Shown here piece by piece: positions 29,281 to 39,045 of a stretch of DNA of 64,000 nucleotides. Source of the stretch: Methylobacter sp. (GTDB lineage Bacteria; Pseudomonadota; Gammaproteobacteria; Methylococcales; Methylomonadaceae); assembly GCA_024636505.1 (NCBI GenBank), contig JAGXGY010000042.1:62001-126000 (forward strand), in the 5' to 3' direction. The notes below the pieces were generated by a model. That model worked only from the letters and a program-made list of their open reading frames with translations, had not been told where the DNA came from and searched no databases. Position numbers and translations under genes: made by a program. Positions within the stretch are counted from its first letter, which is position 1. Every line of letters begins with the position of its first letter.

Positions 29281-30195
29281 CTATTTACGATATTTTTTCA
29301 ACCAGCCTTTCACCACAGGCAAGCCGCGCGTTAGCCACTGTTCTGTAACAAAAGCCGCTGCCGGTTTAATCTGCTTTGCCAGCAGCTTAAGATAAAACCA
29401 TGCCCGATCCACAAATGACGCCTCAGTACTATCGCGCTGCTGTAAATAACGCGCACCCAGGCCATCAATAAATACCGGCTTAAACAGCCACATTTCCAGA
29501 ATAGACGTGACCCACATAAACATGAATGAAACGCCCATGCCCATACCGGCAAAAATAACCAGCCAGGCAAACATCGGGTGAATCTTGGTCAACCACCACG
29601 ACAAAATGTCCGCCACCAGAAACGCGTAGGGCATGCCGATAGCAATACATTTATATTGAGTGGTGGTGGTCTCCGAAAAACTAAAAATCAGCCCCACAAA
29701 CATAAAAATAAAACTGATACCGAACATATGTACATGGGAAACACGGGTTAGCGAGGCGAAGGTCGCGCCGGTATCCTGTTCGGATAAGGCTTGTAACGCG
29801 GCAAAGTCGGTAAAATCCGGTATCCCGGAAGCCTCCTTGTTATGACACATCACACAACGGCTCTCGATAATTTTGTCGACACCTTCATCTTCATAGGCAT
29901 CAATATCCGCGCCCTCTCTAACCCATTCCATGATTTTAAAACGCTCCAGTTCCGGCGCTTTATCTTTCATCGAACCATTCAGTTTCTGCTCCAAAACCGT
30001 GCCGGAACGGTTGCCGTAATAACTGTAAACAATATCGTCAACCGACAAACCGAATTTGCCGTCCGCCATCCCATGAGTAAACAATATCTGGATTAAGGCG
30101 AAAAAATAGCCTATGGCTACTGTGCACAAATAACCGGTAAACAATACCTTGATAGGGGTATCGTGATCTTTTAGGGAAGTATATTTTGTTGTCAT
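29281..30195 (-). CDS. Multi-span membrane protein with embedded c-type heme motif (CVMCH)
   Basis: IIESRCVMCHNKEASGIPDF between TM segments; later TM helices contain several His (RVSHVHMFGISFIFMF, KIHPMF). Confidence 0.75.
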   Translation of the reverse strand: MTTKYTSLKDHDTPIKVLFTGYLCTVAIGYFFALIQILFTHGMADGKFGLSVDDIVYSYYGNRSGTVLEQKLNGSMKDKAPELERFKIMEWVREGADIDAYEDEGVDKIIESRCVMCHNKEASGIPDFTDFAALQALSEQDTGATFASLTRVSHVHMFGISFIFMFVGLIFSFSETTTTQYKCIAIGMPYAFLVADILSWWLTKIHPMFAWLVIFAGMGMGVSFMFMWVTSILEMWLFKPVFIDGLGARYLQQRDSTEASFVDRAWFYLKLLAKQIKPAAAFVTEQWLTRGLPVVKGWLKKYRK

Positions 30196-30479
30196 AATAT
30201 CGATTGATAATTTTTTATGTTAAGGATTCAATCTGAATCCCATGATTTCATGTCTAATTATAGAATGATCGAACTACAGTACCCGGCAGAATTATACTTT
30301 GACCTTGATGACCTTGATGACCTTGTTATTAATGATTCAACAGTATGCCCTGCCCTACTGCCCAAGCAAACATAAACACACAAAGAATAACAGCAGATTT
30401 GATGCCAAGCTACTACCCGGTTCAATATCCATCCATACAAGCACCTCGAGACCGCAGTACCGCAAAACCAAAACGAACT

Positions 30480-30536
30480 TAATTGGTGCAATGCCCTGAT
30501 AAACCGCACACAATCGGGGCATTGCCGCACCAATTC
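30480..30536. repeat. Interrupted inverted repeat upstream of EAL gene
   Basis: AATTGGTGCAATGCCC...GGGGCATTGCCGCACCAATT. Confidence 0.7.
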
Positions 30537-30683
30537 AGCCCCATGCAGATTGGATAACAGCGATAAGCGTTTAATTTAAACAAACAACGTCGGCATCCTG
30601 ACGGCTTGTCAACTTTGGCACATCGATTGCTTTAGACGCATCAAGGACACCAATACCGCTCTCTTCAAACAAATTCTATTAAC

Positions 30684-31856
30684 ATGAACCCAGAAAAAAA
30701 ACTTTTTCCTTATTTTCAGCCCATTATCGGTGCTGCCGGCGGTACTATCATTGGCTATGAAGCTCTAGCCCGGCAACACGATGCAAATGGCCGGGTTATT
30801 TCTGCAGGCGAATTGTTTTCTTCTCCGGATATTGCCCCCGATCAACTGATAGCATGGGATCGCACGGTGCGTCGCTTAGCCCTGCAGAAATTTAGCCAAT
30901 CGAATTTCAACGGTTATTTAACCCTGAATATCTCGGCTGCCTGGATCGATCTGATCGCCGACTTTACGGCATTACCGACCCTGCTGATGCTGGATGAATT
31001 TGCGATTGACAGAAGCCGCATCATTATTGAAATAACCGAATCGAAAGGCAATCTGGACAACCTCGTTGAAATTGCCGCTGTGTATCGAAGCCATGGCTTG
31101 AAAATAGCCATTGATGATTTTGGTGCAGGCTTTTCTCAACTGGAAAGAGTCATGGCTATACAACCCGACATCATTAAATTGGATATGCAGCTATTCCAGA
31201 ATGCAACCCGAGGCGGCATTGCCAGCGACATCGTGCATTTGATATCGCGTCTGGCCACACGCACCGGTTGCCGTATCGTTTGCGAAGGCGTTGAATCCGT
31301 TGATGACTTCCATTTCGGTTTAAGCTGCGGCGCCCAATATATGCAAGGCTATCTGTTTTCGCCCGCCACCGGGGAATTTAAACGGCCACTGTATTACCAG
31401 AAACAAATCAGCTCACTCAGAAAAACCTTCCTGAAAAAAACCTTAGCCAAAGAAGAACGTAAAATACAGTTTATCTCCACCATTAAAAGCTTAATAAAAC
31501 TGTTAAAAGAAGCCCTGGAAACCGACTTCAATCTGAGCCGATTGGCTACGCATCCGTTTAAAAAAAGCGGCGTGCTGCGGTTCTATTTATGCAATAACCA
31601 AGGCGACCAAATCTCATCCAACTTTAATTTTTCCGGTGCTAAATGGTGTGAGGATACCGCCCAACTCGGCTTTAACTGGGCATGGCGACCTTATTTCTAT
31701 CAATTACTGGCACTTGAAGCAGAAAAAGACAGCTATCGTATTGTAATGTCGGAACGTTATCGGGATTTTAATATCGACATACTTTGCAAAACCTTGTCGC
31801 TCAGACTGGACAGCGAGCGTATTTTATTAATGGATATTGAAGCCGAGTGGCTGTGA
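30684..31856 (+). CDS. EAL-domain c-di-GMP phosphodiesterase-like protein
   Basis: YEALAR, IIEITES, IAIDDFGAGFS, IIKLD, CEGVES motifs; no GGDEF. Confidence 0.88.
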   Translation: MNPEKKLFPYFQPIIGAAGGTIIGYEALARQHDANGRVISAGELFSSPDIAPDQLIAWDRTVRRLALQKFSQSNFNGYLTLNISAAWIDLIADFTALPTLLMLDEFAIDRSRIIIEITESKGNLDNLVEIAAVYRSHGLKIAIDDFGAGFSQLERVMAIQPDIIKLDMQLFQNATRGGIASDIVHLISRLATRTGCRIVCEGVESVDDFHFGLSCGAQYMQGYLFSPATGEFKRPLYYQKQISSLRKTFLKKTLAKEERKIQFISTIKSLIKLLKEALETDFNLSRLATHPFKKSGVLRFYLCNNQGDQISSNFNFSGAKWCEDTAQLGFNWAWRPYFYQLLALEAEKDSYRIVMSERYRDFNIDILCKTLSLRLDSERILLMDIEAEWL

Positions 31857-32250
31857 ATTACCCTGACCTAAAGGACAAGGCTTCCAGCTTCAACGGCACG
31901 AGCAAGAACAGAGGATTTACGTCCCTTGACTTGGCTAACAGCGCCTCGACTGGCAGTACCGCTGATTCCCAACGGCAAGCTGACTTAGGGCGACTAGCGC
32001 CATCAGCACAGGGAAAATCGTACTCAGATGCAACAGCAAAGTCAAGGGCATCCTTACATCCCCGCAGGGCAATCGCGCTTAAATTAGCTTGACTTTTATA
32101 ATCATCCGTCAATCAATTGGTTAGAAATGACACTCTTTCAAATTACGTGATTTCATGTAAAAAACCACGAAATAACAATTTTTATCATATTGATTTCATA
32201 TGACTAAAATTTAAGCGCGATTGCCCTGTACATCCCCGACCTGAAGGATG
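31852..32250 (-). mobile_element. IS200/IS605-type remnant(s): right-end/omega-RNA-like sequence plus a second end in inverted arrangement; no intact tnpB
   Basis: Reverse strand GAAGCCTTGTCCTTTAGGTCAGGGTAATTCAC and CCCCATCCTTCAGGTCGGGGATGTAC resemble IS605 right ends; 21-bp perfect inverted repeat CAGGGCAATCGCGCTTAAATT (32065-32085 / 32207-32227). Confidence 0.6.
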
Positions 32251-32316
32251 GGGTTTTACGGACAAACTGATAAAGCCTCATGCAAAATGGCGATAACAAA
32301 GATTTTTTTAACCGTT

Positions 32317-32378
32317 GTGGGCGCGAATTTATTCGCGCAGCAAGATTAAAAAAGCGCGAATAAATTCGCGCCCACGGT
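32317..32378. repeat. Hairpin repeat GTGGGCGCGAATTTATTCGCGC...GCGCGAATAAATTCGCGCCCAC
   Basis: ~22-bp perfect inverted repeat. Confidence 0.85.
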
Positions 32379-32427
32379 ATAAACTTAATGGCATAGCGAA
32401 CGACATCAACCCTTATTTTAAAGAATC

Positions 32428-32820
32428 ATGGACATCACCATCACCACGCCTGCCTTATTATTTCCGGCCATTTCAGTTTTATTTTTGGCTTATTCCAACC
32501 GTTTCCTGGGAATTGCCAACCGGATCAGAGAGCAGCATAACCTGTTTAACAAAACCCAAAGTCCGGTTGCCAAAAAACAGATCGACAGTTTAAGGCTACG
32601 CATCCGTTTTATTATAGCCATGCAGTTGCTGGCGGTCATCGGCATTATCTGCTGCATAATCGCGATGGGACTGATCTTTTACGGACTGCAATATTACGGC
32701 AACCTCGCTTTTGGCTTCAGCATGATTTTTATCGTGCTATCGTTATTAGCTTCAATAAGCGAACTGTTGTTGTCAACCAATGCACTCAATATCGAGCTCG
32801 AAGATATGGAAGCGCCTTAG
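32428..32820 (+). CDS. DUF2721-like membrane protein
   Basis: ALLFPAISVLFLAYSNRFLGIANRIREQHN with two further TM segments. Confidence 0.7.
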   Translation: MDITITTPALLFPAISVLFLAYSNRFLGIANRIREQHNLFNKTQSPVAKKQIDSLRLRIRFIIAMQLLAVIGIICCIIAMGLIFYGLQYYGNLAFGFSMIFIVLSLLASISELLLSTNALNIELEDMEAP

Positions 32821-32891
32821 TTATCGATGCTTCGGCAGCTAAATAAAATGTATTCATGTTAAATGAGTAACCTAAAGCGTTATATCAATGT

Positions 32892-32931
32892 GGGAGCGAG
32901 CCCTCATCGCGACGAGGGCTCGCTCCCACAA
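32892..32931. repeat. Hairpin repeat GTGGGAGCGAGCCCTCATCGCGACGAGGGCTCGCTCCCAC
   Basis: Near-perfect palindrome. Confidence 0.85.
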
Positions 32932-33025
32932 GGGTCTTAATTTTATGCCGGGTTGCAAAAACAAGTCAAAACCGCCGCGCCTTATCTGTATCCCGGGGAA
33001 ATCGTCCACCACATGAGCATCAAAA

Positions 33026-33074
33026 AAATACAATTTGGTGCATCACACAAGGAACATTGCACGAACTCGATGCA
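33026..33074 (+). promoter_or_regulatory. NtrC-like site pair upstream of nrtA
   Basis: TGCACGAACTCGATGCA (33058-33074) matches 9/10 arm positions of TGCAC-N7-GTGCA; a GGTGCA half-site lies exactly 32 bp upstream (33026-33042). Confidence 0.6.
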
Positions 33075-33172
33075 TTGCTTTCGGCACCACCACGGCCATC
33101 ACCACCCTGCGCACAACACATAAGCAACTGTATTTTATTAATAAAAATTACACATACGACCAAAAGCAAATT

Positions 33173-33188
33173 TTGGCATAAGCTTTGC
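33173..33188 (+). promoter_or_regulatory. Sigma-54 promoter for the nrt operon
   Basis: TTGGCATAAGCTTTGCTTT (GG-N10-GC). Confidence 0.8.
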
Positions 33189-33344
33189 TTTTAACACTGC
33201 AAGGACTCCAATAGCGGAGTACTAAAAAAATCTTGGTTCAACGGCAAACCCTATCGACAAAGGCGTCTAACCGGACTGAATGCATCGGACATTCTGTTTG
33301 ACGACGTTTTTTTACCCGATTTTTTTCAGCTTAATGAGGTCATC

Positions 33345-34736
33345 ATGAAACAAACCCGGATCATTACCATTAAGAAACTGGTTGCAGCATTAACCGTTTC
33401 CTCCCTATGTAGCTTTACCTTCAGTGCCAATGCAGCTGAGAAACTGGAAAAAGACAGCTTAAAACTCGGCTTCATCAAACTGACCGATATGGCGCCGTTA
33501 GCCGTTGCTTTGGAAAAAGGCTATTTCGAGGATGAAGGGCTTTATGTGCAAGTGGAGGCGCAAGCCAACTGGAAAGTGTTGCTGGATCGAGTGATAGACG
33601 GCGAACTGGACGGCGCCCATATGCTGGCAGGACAGCCTATTGGAGCGACCATCGGCTTTGGCACCAAAGCCGATATTATTACTGCATTCAGCATGGACTT
33701 AAACGGTAATGCGATAACCGTATCCAATGATCTCTGGCAGCAAATGAAACCGCAGATTCCGATCAAAGACGGCAAGCCGGTGCATCCGATTAAAGCCGAT
33801 GCCTTGAGACCTGTGGTCGATAAATTTAAAAGTGAAGGCAAAACCTTCAATATGGGCATGGTGTTTCCGGTCTCGACCCATAATTATGAACTGCGTTACT
33901 GGCTGGCGGCCGGCGGTATTAAACCCGGTTTTTATGCGCCTCCTCAAGATATATCAGGCCAGCTTGATGCTGACGCACTGCTGTCGGTAACGCCTCCTCC
34001 GCAAATGCCTTCCACTATGGATTCAGGCACGATTGTCGGCTATTGCGTCGGCGAACCGTGGAACCAGCAAGCGGTATTCAAGGGTATCGGCGTGCCGGTC
34101 ATCAGCGATTACGAAATCTGGAAAAACAACCCTGAAAAGGTTTTTGGCGTCAGTAAAGACTGGGCCGACAAAAACCCCAATACCCATAAAGCGGTCATCA
34201 AAGCCCTGATTCGCGCTGCCATGTGGCTGGATGCGGATAGCAACAAAAATCGTCCCGAAGCGGTCGCAATGTTATCCCAGTCACAGTATGTCGGCGCCGA
34301 CCCTGAAGTTATCGCCAACAGCATGACCGGCACCTTTGAATATGAAAAAGGCGACAAGCGCGACCTGCCCGATTTCAACGTGTTCTTCCGGCATAACGCG
34401 ACTTATCCCTACTACAGCGATGCGATTTGGTATTTGACCCAAATGCGCCGCTGGGGGCAAATCAACGAATTCAAACCCGATGCCTGGTACATAGAAACCG
34501 CTAAAAAAGTGTATCGCCCCGGTATTTACCGGGCTGCGGCCAAGGCGCTGATTGCAGATGGCAAGGCCAAAGCCAGTGATTTTCCGGCCGACACTGAAAC
34601 CGGCTTTAAAGCCCCGACCGGTGATTTTATTGACGGCATTGTTTATGACGGCAGCAAGCCGAATGATTACCTGAGTCAATTTACTATCGGCCTTAAAGGC
34701 AAACAAACCGTAGTCGACGGCAAAGTGGTTGAGTAA
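33345..34736 (+). CDS. nrtA: Nitrate ABC transporter substrate-binding protein
   Basis: [28 protein letters not shown]...[13 protein letters not shown]; CmpA/NrtA family. Confidence 0.93.
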   Translation: MKQTRIITIKKLVAALTVSSLCSFTFSANAAEKLEKDSLKLGFIKLTDMAPLAVALEKGYFEDEGLYVQVEAQANWKVLLDRVIDGELDGAHMLAGQPIGATIGFGTKADIITAFSMDLNGNAITVSNDLWQQMKPQIPIKDGKPVHPIKADALRPVVDKFKSEGKTFNMGMVFPVSTHNYELRYWLAAGGIKPGFYAPPQDISGQLDADALLSVTPPPQMPSTMDSGTIVGYCVGEPWNQQAVFKGIGVPVISDYEIWKNNPEKVFGVSKDWADKNPNTHKAVIKALIRAAMWLDADSNKNRPEAVAMLSQSQYVGADPEVIANSMTGTFEYEKGDKRDLPDFNVFFRHNATYPYYSDAIWYLTQMRRWGQINEFKPDAWYIETAKKVYRPGIYRAAAKALIADGKAKASDFPADTETGFKAPTGDFIDGIVYDGSKPNDYLSQFTIGLKGKQTVVDGKVVE

Positions 34737-34868
34737 TGACATTGTTCCCGGACTGGAGCAGGGTAACAAGACTAAGTTTATGTGTGTGTGAGTGCCTACC
34801 TAAAGGGATGTTGATTTGGTGCAAGGACGCGCCTTTTTTACCTTTCACCTGTTTTTAAGGTACCTATT

Positions 34869-35885
34869 ATGTACAATCGGCTAATAAAATTTTTAAACCT
34901 AAGCGGGCTCACCTGGTTTGTTCCTCTGGCAAAAATAGCGGCCGGAGACAATCCCGCGCTGCAAATCCGCCAACTGTGGCTGATCATGGGAGTGCCGATG
35001 CTCGCGTTTATGCTCTTCCTTGGACTGTGGAGCTTTTCCGCCTCCAAAGTTAACACCAGCCTGGGCACGATTCCAGGTCCTATCGCGGTGTGGCACGAAG
35101 CGGGCGTATTGCTGGACGACCATTTCGCCGAACGCGCCAAAGAAGCCGACTATTACCAACGCCAGCAAACCCGTAATGAGCAAAAACTTGCAGAAGATCC
35201 GGCGGCCGAAGTCAAAGTCCGTCCTTACAACGGCCAAGCCACCTATGTGGATAAGATTTATACCAGTCTGTACACGGTGTTTGCAGGCTTTGTGATTGCC
35301 ACGCTGATTGCGGTACCGCTCGGCCTGTTCTGCGGCATGAGTCCGGTGTTTAATACTGCGATCAATCCGCTGGTACAGATTTTTAAACCGGTATCGCCAT
35401 TGGCCTGGCTGCCTATCGTTACGCTGGTGGTCAGTGCCGTATATGTGACCGGCGATGACTCCTGGTTTGAAAAATCGTTCCTGACTTCTGCGGTTACCGT
35501 CACCCTGTGTTCGCTGTGGCCGACGCTGATTAATACCGCAGTCGGCGTGTCGTCGATAGACAGGGATCTGATCAATGTCGGTAAAGTGTTGCGTCTTGGC
35601 TGGGGCACTCAAATCAAAAAAATCGTTGTACCGTCTGCATTGCCGTATATTTTCACCGGCATGCGTTTGTCCTTGGGCGTAGGCTGGATGGTGCTGATCG
35701 CTGCGGAAATGCTGGCGCAAAATCCGGGGCTGGGCAAGTTCGTCTGGGATGAATTCCAGAACGGCAGTTCCAACTCCTTAGGGAGAATCATGGTTGCGGT
35801 GTTTACCATCGGGCTGATCGGCTTTGCCTTGGACCGCATCATGCAGTCGCTGCAAAACCTGTTCTCTTTCGGCAGAACGCTTTAA
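34869..35885 (+). CDS. nrtB: Nitrate ABC transporter permease
   Basis: BPD permease motif (VLRLGWGTQIKKIVVPSALPYIFTGMRLSLGVGWMVLIAAEML). Confidence 0.93.
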   Translation: MYNRLIKFLNLSGLTWFVPLAKIAAGDNPALQIRQLWLIMGVPMLAFMLFLGLWSFSASKVNTSLGTIPGPIAVWHEAGVLLDDHFAERAKEADYYQRQQTRNEQKLAEDPAAEVKVRPYNGQATYVDKIYTSLYTVFAGFVIATLIAVPLGLFCGMSPVFNTAINPLVQIFKPVSPLAWLPIVTLVVSAVYVTGDDSWFEKSFLTSAVTVTLCSLWPTLINTAVGVSSIDRDLINVGKVLRLGWGTQIKKIVVPSALPYIFTGMRLSLGVGWMVLIAAEMLAQNPGLGKFVWDEFQNGSSNSLGRIMVAVFTIGLIGFALDRIMQSLQNLFSFGRTL

Positions 35886-36010
35886 TTATTTATCCGAGAA
35901 AAGCACGAAAAACACCGCTGCGGGGGCGGCGATTTCAGTCGCCCCCCCCCGCAATCATGACCTCGTTTTTCGTGGACAACTGCTTTTTCTATGGCTAACC
36001 AGGAGCCGAG

Positions 36011-37750
36011 ATGTCCGTCGTGAACCTCAACATTGTGCATAAACACATGCAAAATAACCCGCCTGCGCCATCGAATGACGCCTACCAGCCCTTACTCGAA
36101 TTAAAGTCGGTGTGCAAAAGCTATGGCGCAGCATCGATCCTCAACAACATCAACCTGAGCATTAGAGAAGGCGAATTCGTCGCCATTGTCGGTTTTTCCG
36201 GCAGCGGTAAAACCACGCTGATTTCAACGATTGCCGGGTTGATTCAGGCCGACAGCGGCGAGGTGCTAAAACAAGGTCTGCCGATTACCGCGCCGGGACC
36301 GGATCGCGGCGTGGTGTTCCAAAACTACTCGCTGATGCCGTGGCTGACGGTGTTCGACAACGTGGCGCTGGCAGTCGATCAGATATTCAACCACTGGACA
36401 GCAGAACAACGCCGGGCGCATACCGAAAAATACGTCAAAATGGTTAACCTCGGCGCGGCGATGGCGAAAAAGCCGGCCGAGCTATCCGGCGGCATGCGTC
36501 AACGGGTCAATGTCGCCCGCGCCTTGGCGGCCGACCCCGATATTTTGCTGCTGGATGAGCCGCTCAGCGCGCTGGATGCGTTGACGCGCGGCAACTTGCA
36601 GGATGAGATATTGCAAATCTGGGCGCAGGAAAAGAAAACCGTCATCCTGATTACCAACGATGTCGATGAGGCCATCTATATGGCGAATCGGATTATTCCG
36701 CTCAATCCCGGCCCCGATGCGAGCTTCGGCCCGGATTTTGCGGTTAATATCGAGCGTCCCAGGGATAGAACCGCGTTAAACCATCATCCCGAGTTTAAAA
36801 AACTGCGCGCCGAAATCACCCGTTATTTAATGGACATCGGCAGTGCAAAAAACCAGACCTCAGCCGCCGACAAAATCGTCCTGCCCAAAATCAAACCTAA
36901 CACCGACAGCGACTGGAATCGTGCTTATTCGCTGATAAACTCCACGCAAGATAAAGTAGTCCGCCCCCGCTACCTGGAGTTTTCAAAGCTGAGCAAAACC
37001 TACCCGACCCCCGACGGCAACGGCTCAGTTAAAGTCGTGGACGGTTTCGAGCTGAAAATGAAAAAAGGCGAATTCATCTCGATCATCGGTCATTCCGGCT
37101 GCGGTAAATCCACGGTGTTATCGATGACTGCCGGTTTAAACAGCATCTCCGAAGGCGTCATTATTCTGGACAACAAGGAAATCAACAGTGCCGGTCCCGA
37201 TCGCGGCGTAGTATTTCAGGCACCCAGTCTGTTTCCGTGGCTGACCGCATTTGAAAACGTGATGTTGGGTGTCGATAAAGTCTATCCGCATGCCTCTCAA
37301 TCGGAACGCAATGACATCGTCGAATACTATCTGAACCGCGTCGGTTTGGGCGATTCGCTACGCAAAAAAGCCGCCGAGCTGTCCAACGGTATGCGCCAAC
37401 GGGTCGGTATAGCCCGCGCCTTTGCCTTGTCGCCCAAACTGCTGTTGCTGGACGAGCCGTTCGGCATGCTGGATTCGTTGACCCGTTGGGAATTGCAGGA
37501 AGTGTTGATGGAAGTCTGGGACAGAACCCGGGTCACCGCCATCGTGGTCACTCATGACGTCGATGAGGCCATCCTGCTGGCCGACCGGGTGGTCATGATG
37601 ACCAACGGCCCGCAGGCCAAAATCGGCAAAATAGAAAACATCGATTTGCCCAGACCGCGCAGCCGTAAAGCCTTATTGGCCCATGCCGATTACTACAAAT
37701 ACCGGGAAAGTATCTTGAGCTTTCTGACCGAGTGCGACCATACGCATTAA
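36011..37750 (+). CDS. Nitrate ABC transporter, two fused ATPase domains (NrtC-NrtD-like)
   Basis: Two complete NBDs: [28 protein letters not shown] and [28 protein letters not shown]. Confidence 0.9.
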   Translation: MSVVNLNIVHKHMQNNPPAPSNDAYQPLLELKSVCKSYGAASILNNINLSIREGEFVAIVGFSGSGKTTLISTIAGLIQADSGEVLKQGLPITAPGPDRGVVFQNYSLMPWLTVFDNVALAVDQIFNHWTAEQRRAHTEKYVKMVNLGAAMAKKPAELSGGMRQRVNVARALAADPDILLLDEPLSALDALTRGNLQDEILQIWAQEKKTVILITNDVDEAIYMANRIIPLNPGPDASFGPDFAVNIERPRDRTALNHHPEFKKLRAEITRYLMDIGSAKNQTSAADKIVLPKIKPNTDSDWNRAYSLINSTQDKVVRPRYLEFSKLSKTYPTPDGNGSVKVVDGFELKMKKGEFISIIGHSGCGKSTVLSMTAGLNSISEGVIILDNKEINSAGPDRGVVFQAPSLFPWLTAFENVMLGVDKVYPHASQSERNDIVEYYLNRVGLGDSLRKKAAELSNGMRQRVGIARAFALSPKLLLLDEPFGMLDSLTRWELQEVLMEVWDRTRVTAIVVTHDVDEAILLADRVVMMTNGPQAKIGKIENIDLPRPRSRKALLAHADYYKYRESILSFLTECDHTH

Positions 37751-37781
37751 CAACCGCTTTAATAATACCTTAGGAGGCTTT

Positions 37782-39041
37782 ATGCCGCAGCAACACAGAA
37801 AAATCTCATTATCTGCATCACTATTGGCTCTATCGGTAGCGAGCGGTTCAGCCTTAGCCGGTGTTACCCAGGATGTTGAAGATGCGCTCAATTTTTATCA
37901 TTCCGGTAAAAACGGCGCGGTCAAGATTGACCTGAATTACCGCTACGAAAATGTCGACCAAGACCGGGGCCCGCAAAAAACCGCCAATGCCAACACCGCA
38001 CGTCTGCGGGCAGGTTTGCTGTCGCCGACCTTTTACGGCTTTCAAGGCTATGCCGAATACGAAGGCAACTTGGCCATGCAGGAGGACTTCAATAGTTTAC
38101 GTAACGGCAATACCGGCTACTCAACGGTGGCCGATCCTGAAAAAAGCGAACTCAACCAACTATGGCTCAGCTATGCCGGTATCCCCGATACGGTGATTAA
38201 AGGCGGACGGCAACGCATCAAGCTCGACGACGACCGCTTTATCGGCAACGTCGGCTGGCGGCAAATGGAAACCACCTTCGACTCGGTGCTGATCACCCAC
38301 AACAATCAACAGTTGTTGGGACTGACCGTTAACGCAGGCTATATCGGCAACGTCAATACATTTACCTCCACCACCGAAAACATCGAAGCCCCGATTCTGA
38401 ACATCCGTTATAAAATCGGCGATTACGGCAACCTGGTCGGTTACGGCTACTGGCTGGATTATACCGAGCGCGAAAACCATGAGAAATCCAGCCAAACCTA
38501 CGGCTTGCGCATGTCTAATTATAAAAAACCGGGGGATTCGCTGAAAATCAGCGATAACTACGGCGTACTTTATACCGCTGAATGGGCGCATCAGGCCGAT
38601 TACGGGCATGGTGCAACCGGCTACGATACCAATCGCATCAACCTGATGGGCGGCGTTACCGCCTATAACTTCACTTTCCAAGGGGCAGTTGAACAGCTTG
38701 ACGGCAAAGGACTCAATAAAACCTTTGATACGCCGCTAGGCACCAACCATGCGTTCCAGGGCTGGGCGGACTTATTCCTGGTTACGCCTAGAGACGGTAT
38801 CCGCGATGTATCCGGGGCTGTGCATACCGTACTGAATCAAAACAGCGTAGTGTTAACCGGGATTTATCATGATTTCACCGATGACACCGGCAGCCTTCAT
38901 TACGGCAAGGAATGGGATTTTCAGGCCACTAAAAAATTTGGCAAGCATTATGCGCTGCTGGCCAAATACGCGTATTACGATGCCGATCAATTCGGCACCG
39001 ACACCCAAAAAATCTGGGTACAGGGGAATATCAGTTTTTAA
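37782..39041 (+). CDS. Outer-membrane porin, alginate-export-like
   Basis: Signal peptide; YRYENVDQDRG, AYANTARLRAGL-type, AEYEGNLAM, KGGRQRIKLDDDRFIGNVGWRQ; C-terminal Phe. Confidence 0.75.
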   Translation: MPQQHRKISLSASLLALSVASGSALAGVTQDVEDALNFYHSGKNGAVKIDLNYRYENVDQDRGPQKTANANTARLRAGLLSPTFYGFQGYAEYEGNLAMQEDFNSLRNGNTGYSTVADPEKSELNQLWLSYAGIPDTVIKGGRQRIKLDDDRFIGNVGWRQMETTFDSVLITHNNQQLLGLTVNAGYIGNVNTFTSTTENIEAPILNIRYKIGDYGNLVGYGYWLDYTERENHEKSSQTYGLRMSNYKKPGDSLKISDNYGVLYTAEWAHQADYGHGATGYDTNRINLMGGVTAYNFTFQGAVEQLDGKGLNKTFDTPLGTNHAFQGWADLFLVTPRDGIRDVSGAVHTVLNQNSVVLTGIYHDFTDDTGSLHYGKEWDFQATKKFGKHYALLAKYAYYDADQFGTDTQKIWVQGNISF

Positions 39042-39045
39042 ACGC

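Noticed and set aside
29281-30195. Labelling the heme membrane protein as a NorB/NorC or cytochrome oxidase subunit
   Set aside because: Only one CxxCH and no clear catalytic His pattern of those families; kept as uncharacterised.
33013-33123. His-rich micro-ORF MSIKKIQFGASHKEHCTNSMHCFRHHHGHHHPAHNT upstream of nrtA
   Set aside because: It overlaps the NtrC-like enhancer pair and has no clear RBS; composition is better explained by regulatory DNA.
35020-35842. Long antisense ORFs over nrtB (e.g. 34899..35720 minus)
   Set aside because: Shadow frames of a clearly coding ABC permease, as with many other antisense ORFs in the track.
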